From Pyxicephalus adspersus (lineage: Eukaryota; Chordata; Amphibia; Anura; Pyxicephalidae): a stretch of DNA of 64,000 nucleotides. The DNA is taken from the NCBI RefSeq assembly GCF_032062135.1, contig NC_092858.1:168639542-168703541 (forward strand), read 5' to 3'. The position numbers and the translations under genes were made by a program. Of the stretch, positions 53,682 to 64,000 are shown piece by piece (positions within the stretch are counted from its first letter, which is position 1; each line of letters begins with the position of its first letter). The notes under the pieces are model-generated. The model was not told the origin of the DNA. It made no database searches and saw nothing but the letters and a program-made list of their open reading frames with translations.

Positions 53682-56600
53682 CTAAAAAAAAAAAAAGAAA
53701 GAAAAGGATTTTAAGCAAAATCACTGGAATATCACACATACAGATTTTATAATGATTGGAATAGGCTTCTAACAAACAAGTCTAACAATGATTTTTTGTC
53801 AATTTCCTTCTATGCCATTAAATACCTTTAATACTATTCCTTGTATGAATGTCACAAATACATGGAATAAGGGAAGATTTTCTAAAGAAAAAAAAACATA
53901 AAATGGCTGGAAATAGGTATATAAGCTAAACAAAAAGTCGATATCGAATAGAACCTCAGTCAAGTACAGGAAGTTAGGTGAAATCTCCCTAATTGGGACC
54001 TAAGCATTATACACACGTTAGATGATTCTTGCCCAAAAGAAATAGTCCCGATTGTCTGGGGCAAACTTGACGAGTGTGAAGTAGTCCCCCCACGATATTC
54101 ACGTGTCCACCATGGAAGATTGGTGAATAACGGGGCTGGCACCTTTGATATCTTAATGACCCCATATTACCGTTTCAGATTGATGAACAACTGATCAGGA
54201 AAGGCCATTGTGCCCTCCTATAGAGAAAAGCACAGAGGGGTGCTGCTTGGTCATCTCTCTCCTTTCCATTGAACAGAAGAGTGCTGTGTATATAACACTC
54301 ACTCATTTCCAGCAACAATCATTTGGCATCCATTGGATCAAGACAGAAAAAAAAAAATAGAGGGGTTTACTCTTTAAGGTTTAGCGCACAGAAGCAGATT
54401 TGGAAAATTAATCAGATGGACAGAAAACAGTAATCAAATGGGTGAGCGACCCAAATACAGTGGTTGATCAAATGATTGCACACATGATCCATAATTATCC
54501 ACATAAAGCCATGTACAATTGAGGACCCAAAACAACAAGGTGATCATTTCCGTCAATCGTAGGAATGAATGAGCACAGTACAGACAGTGCTGTGAATACT
54601 TTGGAGATGGTCACTTGGGAAGAACCAGTGAGGACGTGTGACATCTCGCTACATTATTCCAAAAGGAAACAACAACGGTCATGAGTTTTTGGTCATTCAT
54701 TGATCCGGCAGGAAAGAGGTTAGGTATAGGAATTCTAGATTTTCACCCAAGACAATCACAAATGATCATCTCAGAGACCAAAAAATCCAACGTCTGTATG
54801 TATTTTGTCAATTCAAAACTATAAAAACAAATATAAGGTTTTTGTTTGTTTTGTGCTTTTGGCTGCTGAGTCACACAGCACTAGTCAGAGAAATCCTACA
54901 TAACAGCTCTCGACTCTCATGAGCGAGCTCCATGACTTCATGACGATGACACTGTGACCTTTACATTGTGCAACATCAGTGTTGACGACAGTCGGTTAGC
55001 CTTCTGCTCTGAGCAATAGCACAAAACCAACCTTAAGAAAGACATTCAGTTCTCGGTCATGCAAAACAGACACATTCCTAAGAAATGGCCTGTTTACAAC
55101 CTGGAAACCTTTCATTAGAGAAACATGGGGACTGTTGCAGACTGAGGCTGGATGTATTTCATAAAAGGTCCTTTATCATAAGAGTTCTTTATCAGTGCAA
55201 AAAATTTGGACTTGTTTTCATTTTGCAGCCAACATCTCCCCACAGCGCCAATGTAAGGATGACCCCACCGCCTTCACAGCAAGATTACCGGGTAATACAA
55301 AGCAGTAAGATCTCATCTCACTTGCTCTTGCAATGGACTGGGGTGATTTCACCTGCTCAGCGTTCCCCAGGAACCCTTATGGAAGGATGAGGAGATGCCC
55401 AGTGCTTCAGGAGATAAGGGTTGGCATCAGTGGAATGTTCACTTAATGCCAAGATCAGTGTACCAGCTTGACAACCAGTATTTAAATATTATATATTAAA
55501 AAGTGTACCTAAACCAAGGACCAAAAATGGTGTACGGCACAGCACTGCTTACCAGCACCAATGGCCTTACAAACCTAAATCAATTTGATTTTTTTTTTTT
55601 TACATGGTATCATATATCTATAACTTTTCTTCAAGCTTTTTGACATATACTTGGATTTGAGTAGTTGATTATGCCAGCTGGGTTGGTAAATATACATTTA
55701 GTACTTCCTTTGCCCTTAAAGGAGTATTACAGTCTTTGAGATATGTATCCCTTGACATTTTACAGGTGTCACGTCATTGTAAATTGGAGCAGTTAAAGTA
55801 TATACAGTATACAAAAACTTTTTATTCTTAAATAGAGGAAGGAAAGTTTAAAACCCTGGTCAGGTTTTTATTCACAGACATGCCCCAGCTGGATTGCCTC
55901 ATCCTCATCAAGACAGAAACTGATAGGGAATCCAAAATGTCACCAGAAAACGCAAGAGTAAACCTTCCCAATTGGGATACCTTTTCTAGTCCAATTCTAC
56001 TTTCTTTGAAAGAAACTATGCAATATTACCTATACATACAGAGCTCCAATAATAGAACATCAATCGCAACAATTTTTTTCCATTCAATTTTTTCTTTGTA
56101 ATATTCTTTGGTTTTTATTTCCTGCAAAACCTTTCCTTGTGTGAACATAGAAAAGCGCAGAGACTGTTGGTGGGTGCCTCATCATTATTTTAACGTCAAT
56201 TGACCCAGCAGACGTACTCAACTGATATTTTATAGTATTGTCCTTCACTTGTCTCCTTGAAACCACATATATAGGAGGTAAAGGGAGGGACAGAGAAGCT
56301 GGGACAGCACAGAGTAATTCAACACACCCAGAAGAGGAAATAGTTATGGTGTGCAAAGGAGGGGCTGCTCTAGGGAACTCTTCCTACAGTATAAACATTT
56401 CAAAGCAGTTTAGAGACACACTGCAAATTAATAAAATGAACCTATAAAAAGAAAAAAAACTGCAAGTATTTATTTAAAACAAATTTTTCAGGTAAAAATG
56501 TAAGGGTAAGAATATCTAGGGATAGAGGTGTGGCTCGAAATTACACCTTTTGGATCCATCAATGGGCTTTGCTTCAAACATGTATTGGTTGCCTATACAA

Positions 56601-59600
56601 GTCTATTGAAATGCAAAACCCACTTTTAGCCACTCAAAAGTAGGTCATAAGGAAGCCACCTGCAGGTTAGATGCACCTGCCAAGGATTTTCAAATAAGCT
56701 CAGAAATCTCTCAAACTGATGCCATCAACACAAATTCAAAGCCAATGGGCACCTGCCCAAACAGTCAGAAAAACACCATATGTAGGTGTCCCGAAGGGTT
56801 AAACCTTTGCCTGAAATTCTCATACATTTACTGCACATTTTATTGCAGGATGTCAAATCCAAAGTGCTTTATTAACCGGCAATAAACTACTTAGAATAAA
56901 TTAACTATACTTAGACACATGAAAGGTCAACTAAATGGTAACCAATGTTTTTCCTGTGATTTTTCCTTGAGTGCTTCTGCTGATCTTTTTCCCATGGTCA
57001 CCATTTAGAGGACAGTTAGTGCAACATGTTACAGTTAGTGCTGGGTGACTACTTAGCAGAGTGTGTTCATTTTTAGGTGGGTAGCTAATGTTCAAGTTTC
57101 AAGGAACTTTTTTGTTTCAGGATAGAAAGGGAATGGAGGTTACTCCCTCATTGTAAATTGCAAGGCTTAGTGCACATGGGCTTATTTTCCTTACTGATTC
57201 ATTAAAAGTGAGTTTGAATGGTAATTGGATAAGAAACCAATTTTTAGGTTTCCATTTGGTAAGAGAGATCAGACCCGTTGGTGGATGTCTATTGGAATTC
57301 CCAATCGGTTTCAAGAAAGATGACAGAATGGGCATAATATCAAACACCTATGTGTTGTTTTAGGACCTTCAGCTGGACTACCGATTGGCTGGTTGGGTGC
57401 AAGGTTAGCAGCAAATTTGCTGGTAATCAGCAGCAGATTAGACCTAAGAGGGATGAGGGTGGGAATTCCCTTTCCCTGTGACGTCACGTGTGTATTGTTG
57501 CTGCAGACCATCTCACATTGCTCATAAGATGTGTCATGTGTTTGAACTGCATGCAATATATTTTTACAGTCTCATTATGCCTTTGTATCAGTATTTACAA
57601 AACCATATATTCTTATCTAATAAATACGGAGGTGACACTTGTGCAATAGAACAAATCTTACATTCTGTACCAGAGATAAGAATATTGCTATAGCATACGT
57701 CAAGACTTTACTAGTATCTGATATGATGTCCAATACTTGGCTGCTTTACCTTACCTGATATCTTTATAGCTTAAGAACAAAAAATAATGCTTGTGAGTAA
57801 TAAGATAATGACATTGTTTGTCAATTTTTGGAACTGCCACCGTGAAGTCCTAGAGAAAGAATGGCTTTAGGTAGGGGATGCTTGTTAGAAGATCTGAATT
57901 CTGCAGGTCATTTCATATAAAATATCTCCTTATATTTCTTTGATCATTTCCCCAGCATATGTCAGCTGTTTGGCTCCAGCCTTATGTAATCAATAGCACT
58001 TATTTTACAATAATCTATTTCAATCTTCTTTTTTCCTTCTCGATCTTGGCCTAGAGGAGCTGGAGGGATCACTATATGTCCATTTCCATAGCTTGGGACA
58101 GGTGCCTATAGGAAGCCATATTCATATTGTTGTCATGTAATGTTAATATTACCATATTGTTTATTTGTTCCATGATAAAAATATCCACCAACTATATCCA
58201 TGAGCACAACTACATGAACAAGGATACACAAGCAGATTACCAGAATTCGGCTGGCGAAAAAGAATAAATTCTCCTCGCCCTCACCATCTGTAAGGACTTC
58301 TCTTTAGTAAGTGAGGTAAAAAAAAATATGTTTTGACTAAAGCAAACTGAAATCTGATTGTTTGTGGTTTCTGTAAATTGCACGTATTTTTGCTGTCAGT
58401 GATCTCTTTGCAGCTTAAGCTGAAGGTGTGTAAACCAGCATGACGAGTTGTATGTATGATTGAGCTACGTGCATTGAGTGTACTTAGATAACCAGAGGGC
58501 TTCCATGAAAAGCTAGATAATCAGTTGTAAATTGTTAATTAAATGGAATTTAAGGTGTGATTTTTAAGATTTAAAGTTGGTACCAACTATATTCATGCTG
58601 ATAATTATTCTACTTGTGAGCCATTGGATTTTGGGTTGTGTGAATGATCAATTACATAAAGCAGTTTGAAGACGAGGTGAGCCTTGTGAAGGGTCTTTAC
58701 TTGCTTTGAAATGCCACTCCCTTAACTTTATCAAGGTGTTATTGCTTCTGTGAAAGAGATGCCTGTCATTCATCAAATGCAATGGTTTACATACTGGCCA
58801 AACTGGCTTTTTGGAAGTAGACCATCCATTGAGACCATTTTTTTTCCATAGCTCCAAAAGGTATTTACTTTAAACACATTCCTCCTGCAATCTTATAGTG
58901 CCGTCTCTTTCCTTGCAATCCCATCACCACACTTATCCCTTCCAGAAATGTATCCCTCACATTACAATGGAGAAAAACTTTAGTTATACAAACATTAAAG
59001 ATGGAGGATAAGGCTGAGTATTTCTCTCACTCACTGGTTCTCAAGCACCCTATCTCAGCAAATCCTTCTCTTCCTACGTAATATAAATATTTGAAAATGT
59101 TGCCATGTTTCTCCCCAAAAACAAACAAAAATTTAAACCACAATAGCAAGCAAAGCCCCAAACACCTAAAATGTTGGCACTATAAACATGGTGCAAGAGA
59201 TGAAGCCCATTATGCCCTGTCTGGTTGTCCTTGAAAAGTGAGGAAGTTCAGGAAAGCAGTAACACTGCATACGGTTCCAAACCTTTCCCATTTTTCAATA
59301 AAAAAAATAAAACCCTCTAAAAAACAAATAGGTTATTACATCTAAAGTGCAAGTAAATTAACTGAATTTACCCGAATGGCAGTCCCAACTCTCTTCACAG
59401 GCAACATGCCCAAAGGACCAATCGTTGTCATGCGAGATGCCCGTTTAGCTCAATGGCTTTGAGAAAGTCAGTATTTGCATGGAAGGTGTATCGGTGGATT
59501 GGAGACTAGAGATATTATGATTTTTTTTCAGTTTACTTGCCCTGTTAGTTGGCTTTTTTTTGAAAATATCAGTAAAGGAGCACCTTGAGCCCAGATTGGC

Positions 59601-60450
59601 TTTATGCTCTCTTGATTATGTTCTTGTCTCTCAGTAATTAGATTAATTATCATGTAATCTGGAACATGTGTCAGAAAAGAAGTGCTTTGGGGACAGGGGT
59701 GCGTGGTACCTCTTACCAGTTTCAGAAAGTAAATAAGGATGCTTTTCTCTGTGTATAAATGCTACAGAGAGACCAGTACCAGGAGAGCAATGGTCCCTTT
59801 TTCCATAATTTAGTTTATAAAGTATTTTATCCATAAGATATGCATGTTGAATTTTCAATGTTTAGGCATACTTGATTAAAACTATAAAAGGGCTTTAAAA
59901 TGAGCCGCTAATTCTAATAGTATAATGCCAAAAAATGTGATGATGCTGAGAATATAACCCTGGAGGTATAACAACTTGTATCAAGTAAAATAATCTTTGA
60001 CACCCAGCTTCTGCAACAAAAGTCCAATCCAGTCTAAAGTTTCCCCGTGCACACTAGATCCTGCTGAAGTCAGTGAACTCAGGTGACAATTTTGACACAT
60101 CTCTATCTTTGGGAAGCACCTGTGCCAGGTGAAAATCTCACCTTTCCTCAAAGCTTTACATTCCTGATGATGTTTATGATTACACCAAATTTTAGCAGCA
60201 GTATCAGAGGTGTGCCAATGATTACTCAGGCATACGTGTTGACATTTTCATAATACAATTGACAAGGTAAATAGAAAGTCACAACATGTTACATTATGCT
60301 TCTATGAGCAGTTGGCATTGCACATTCATGACACAGCATAGAAGGAAGAATACAGCTCTGCTGCCATGATGGCTTTCACTGTGATATGGTGCACAAAGAC
60401 AAACAAACAATGCTAATTATGACTTAGTAAACTCTGTGTCGTGCTTTTAT
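53682..60450. other. TMPRSS2 5' side, no exon recognised
   Basis: Probably the first TMPRSS2 intron and upstream region. AT-rich with a degenerate Harbinger-like copy starting at about 54004 (TAA then GCATTATACACACGTTAG). Short ORFs (for example 55085-55390, 56238-56447) lack recognisable products or codon continuity. Confidence 0.5.
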
Positions 60451-60599
60451 TAAATAACTATTCCCGGCAGTGAGAGCATTTATTGAGCTGGTAATGCTAC
60501 CCATTAAACACAGAACAAGGCAGCCCTCGGAAATTTGGCTGTGGCCAGTATTATTGCCTTTGCAGTGCTGGGTCCTAGGATCAAATCTCAGCCAGCTCA

Positions 60600-60845
60600 C
60601 TTTCTGCAAGAAATTTGTACATTACCCCCGTGGGGTTTTTATCTGAGCATTTCAGTTTCCTCCCACATCCCCGTGCAGTTAAATTAACTCAAAATTAGCC
60701 TTAGACTGGTAATGACATATGACTATGGTAGGGACATCAGATTGTGAGCCCCTTTGAGGAACAGTTAGTGACATGACTATGTAATATGTTTACTTTGTAA
60801 AGAGCTGTGTAAAATGTTGGTGCTATATAAAAACAAGATATTATT
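60600..60845 (+). repeat. L2/CR1-like retroelement 3' end, copy 2
   Basis: Has CAGTTTCCTCCCACATCC, ATGACTATGGTAGGGACATC, AGATTGTGAGCCCCTTTGAG and GGTGCTATATAAAAAC. The same order is seen at 47275-47483. The fragment may extend left to about 60460. Confidence 0.75.
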
Positions 60846-62371
60846 AATTTCATTTAATTTATTCTGAGTTATGTGCAATGCCCTGAACAGTAATCACACA
60901 CAACCCGAATATACAGAATATGCAGGACAAGTGTGCTTCCCTAGGACTGTGCAGTGATTTTGTCACTCTCCGATTCCTCTATCAATAATCATGTTTTAGT
61001 ATATATATGGCAGCGTTAAGTTTATGTTTTTTTGGCTTATATTTCACCATCCCTGGTTCCTCTTGTCTAAGAATATGAAAATGACTACATGGATTGATAT
61101 TGGTTGGGCATTCCTAGACAGGTTGCATTTGCATGCATACTACCCTAAAATTCCCACTTTGGATGATGAACCTACAAGACTGAAAAACAAATGTATTAAA
61201 TAAATAAAGGCAGGCCAGGTACAGTTAGGCTATGGAGGAAAGGTATAGATAATGCTGGAAGTCCTCCAGCCAGAAAATAATGCTTGGTTTGTGGCAGTTT
61301 CTAATGCACACAGTGAGACAGGTGCAGGACAGCACTTTTTGAATGAAAAATCAGATCACCTTGGTAGGCTAAGCACCATGTATGAATCTCAATATTTAAA
61401 GCCCAACTCCCAACTGTGGGACTTGCAGGTTTAACAAGTTATTATTTGGGTATTCATTCTTCATATTCTGCATAAATGTTCACATTCCTCTATTCTCAAT
61501 TTTGAAAGTTGGGCGGTATGGGCTACCCAGATTTGGATATTTATTTGGGAACTGCAGGATTGCAGAGTGGTGCCGTGTGTAGCCGAGTGCAAATACATTT
61601 TTACTGTACAATTCAGTCATATGCTTATGAACATCTTTTGATCACAAAGTACACAGGCTTATTTGGCAAGGGTTAGTAAATCTCCCTGGAACGGTGAGAC
61701 CAATTGCGATTATCTGAGGTCTGTGCACAAGAAAATACAATACTTTGGGGGATTATACTAAGATATAGATGGTTCCTGACATATGTGATCTTCTAATGAG
61801 GCTTCATGTTTCCTGGCTTCAGAAAGACAAACACCGCTCCAAACTGCCCACAGGGAAAAGGAGGGGACAGCGGCTCTGCTGCTGTCATCATATACAGGTC
61901 CAAACCTGCCATTGTCACTACTAATTTGGTCAGCAAATGTAAAGCCTAATTCAAGGCATTCTTTTCAGCCTGTGAACCCACTAGGTAGATTTAAATTTCC
62001 TTCCTGCCCCTTCTTGGTTTTCATTCTTTTTCTACATTTGCATGGCAATGCTCAGTACAACACCAAGCATTCTGGTACACAACAGCTCAGTTGGCATGGC
62101 GCATTGGGGTGGCATTCACAAAGATTTGAACTCTTGCCTCCTGTACTGCTATAAATACATTCATTAAGCCAGCCCATCTCTTCCTTTTACTCACTTTCTC
62201 CACGCTGCTACCAGATGCACAACCTGCAGCCTATAGCAAGCTACCCAACAACCCTCTCCTATGCATACGCACTCCCTAATATGGAAAGCCCATCTGCCCC
62301 AGCTATAGATGGCCTCCGTAGTAATGATAGTGCTTTTGTATGCCAATGTGCAGAAGATTTGACAAATTAAT
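60846..62371. other. No gene recognised
   Basis: AT-rich non-coding DNA; no repeats recognised and no supported exon. Open frames at 61252-61434 and 61912-62154 have no recognisable product. Confidence 0.45.
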
Positions 62372-62575
62372 CCTGATTTAATAAAGCTCTTCAAGGCTGG
62401 AGAAGATACAACTTCATCGGTGAACCTGGGTGATCCAGCAAACTTGCAATGGATCTAGTCCAGGACTGAAAACATTTGCTAACAAATAGCAAATGTCTTT
62501 TAGGGAAGCCATTCCAGGTTTGCTGGATCACCCGGAATGCTCTCCAACCTTAAAGATCTTTAATAAGTCAAGCCC
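62372..62575. mobile_element. MITE-like repeat (TTTAATAAAGCTCT ends), copy 2
   Basis: Left CTGATTTAATAAAGCTCTTC and right AAAGATCTTTAATAAGTCA are inverted ends; interior AGCCATTCCAGGTTTGCTGG and TGAACCTGGGTGATCCAGCA are themselves inverted. Related to 25238-25452. Confidence 0.7.
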
Positions 62576-63195
62576 ATCGGTTGGGAAAGTTGTAGCTTGT
62601 CGGCACAGCTGGATCTGACACAAAAGTATGAAAGTGAATGTAAGAGTTTCAGGTGGGTGCAGGGGTAGTAGGGCAAATAAAATGATACCTATACAAGAAG
62701 TTTTTCCTTTACCTTTTTCTTATAATTCTACAGTCACAGCCATATTTATGCATTTTATACACACTGCTTCACAATGATAATGATTTATGAATCCTTCTTA
62801 CAAGGTTTAGCAAAGCGATTGTTCTGTAAACTTGGAAAAAAGGTGAAATGGTGTTCCCTGCAGTCCTCCAATCACATGGCAGCTTTTTAAGGATCTGTTT
62901 CCTGAATGGTCGAAGTAAGCACGTCATCACCCTATTGAATGAGCTGAGTAAGTGACAATATTCTATATTTTACTTTATAGTGTTTGTATAGGATAGTGTT
63001 TGTTCAGATCATTCCCAAATCTATGTAATAGGCAGTAAACATTCTTCAATAAAAATTATAAAAAGGAAGATATACAAATTACTAGTGGGCAATAAACTAC
63101 AAGTGGTTATAAAATGTTTGATTTACCTACCTGGTATGTTCGCAGATATGCTAAGAATCTTCCTGCTTGTACAACAAAAGGCCTCCACCCCTTAA

Positions 63196-63440
63196 GCTAT
63201 TTACACATGCTGGATGATTGTCCTACAAGAATACCTATCATGATTGTCTTTGGTGAAACCCAAGCATGTGTACAGTGGTCACGAGGCGGATCACTAAACA
63301 ACCAAGCAGGGACAACCATCATTGTCTATGGGGGAAGATGCAGCGGGGTCCCTCCTGCTCGTCCTCCCCTCTCCATAGTGCTGTACATACAGTCCTCTTT
63401 TTGTACTGTTACTAGAAACTTGTCTATGTGCAGCTTTACA
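63196..63440. mobile_element. Harbinger-like MITE, partial copy
   Basis: TTAA then GCTATTTACACATGCTGGAT at the left; interior CAGCGGGGTCCCTCCTGCTC and CCCCTCTCCATAGTGCTGTA match the family in inverted order. The right end is not resolved; the open frame 63114-63611 crosses it and is spurious. Confidence 0.45.
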
Positions 63441-63444
63441 CATC

Positions 63445-64000
63445 ACATCTTTAAATCAATCACCCCCAGTGGCTATTTCTGGGAATTGGCTGCACCCAAA
63501 ATATTTGTTATTTGCCCTGCCTCAACTTGTAGAAAAACAACCCAGGCAGTGGTGGGCAACTATCAGGTGGGTAACTATCAGGTGGGTGGTCAGTTGACAT
63601 TTTATCCCTAAAAATCACCATTAGTAATTGTAGGTTTGTTACAGTCCTTTGCTGACCATACACATGCCATCATTTGCATTTTCAAACTTTTACCTTTAAC
63701 CTACATTACCTAATGTGTGCATTTGAATAGGAAGGCAAACAACCAATGGCAATGAATGAAACTCTGTTGCTATACTATGCGGAAAGAAAACAATCATAGA
63801 AAGAAAAACTTAGCAAACAATGGGGAACATAAATGTAGAACACGATAAATCACCTCCCATGCCTTAGGATATGAGACAGGCCATTTTGGTTCCTGGTACA
63901 CCACTCAAGCTTTACAAAAAGCGAGCGGTATGTGGAGATTCATTTTATTGGTATGTAAGAATAGGACTCTCGGGCAATGGAAAAATCTGTGCACCATTTT
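63445..64000. other. No feature recognised at window end
   Basis: AT-rich DNA with a short direct repeat AACTATCAGGTGGGT at about 63559-63590. Nothing else supported. Confidence 0.4.

Noticed and set aside
63114..63611. 165-codon frame, the longest in the window
   Set aside because: It crosses a MITE fragment and a short tandem repeat; composition and content do not look like a protein family.

Overview
The window is vertebrate nuclear DNA with long introns, GT-AG splice sites, many interspersed repeats and microsatellites. Gene content (Mx followed by convergent TMPRSS2, as on human chromosome 21q22.3), tetrapod-like protein lengths and dense Harbinger-, hAT- and L2-like repeats suggest an amphibian, most likely a frog. 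The gene calls are firm; the species group is an inference from repeat style.

Layout. (1) 1-2917, + strand: the last three coding exons of COQ2 (mitochondrial coenzyme Q prenyltransferase); its 5' part lies left of the window. (2) 2918-9950: repeat-rich intergenic DNA with a minisatellite split by a TA-flanked pogo/Tigger-like element, TA microsatellites, and a CpG-rich repeat block holding a Harbinger-like MITE. (3) about 9960-29317, + strand: an Mx dynamin-like GTPase gene (MX1-like) with an interferon-response element upstream, a probable non-coding first exon, and 13 recognisable coding exons. The expected stalk exon between the exons at 24112-24253 and 26921-26997 was not found, and joining those two directly would create an in-frame TAG. 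(4) 29318-36300: convergent intergenic DNA with MITEs and a GC-rich patch. (5) 36886-53681, - strand: a complete TMPRSS2-like gene with 13 coding exons (487 residues), encoding a cytoplasmic tail, one membrane span, an LDL-receptor class A repeat, an SRCR domain and a trypsin-like protease with an intact catalytic triad. (6) 53682-64000: no gene recognised; repeats and probably the far 5' intron/upstream region of TMPRSS2.

The three genes do not form a pathway. COQ2 serves ubiquinone synthesis in mitochondria, Mx is an interferon-induced cytosolic antiviral GTPase, and TMPRSS2 is a cell-surface serine protease. Mx and TMPRSS2 are old neighbours; COQ2 is not their neighbour in mammals (human COQ2 is at 4q21), so the left junction is a lineage-specific arrangement or an assembly join. 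Exon boundaries were read by hand from splice signals, codon phase and remembered family similarity; no alignment was run.
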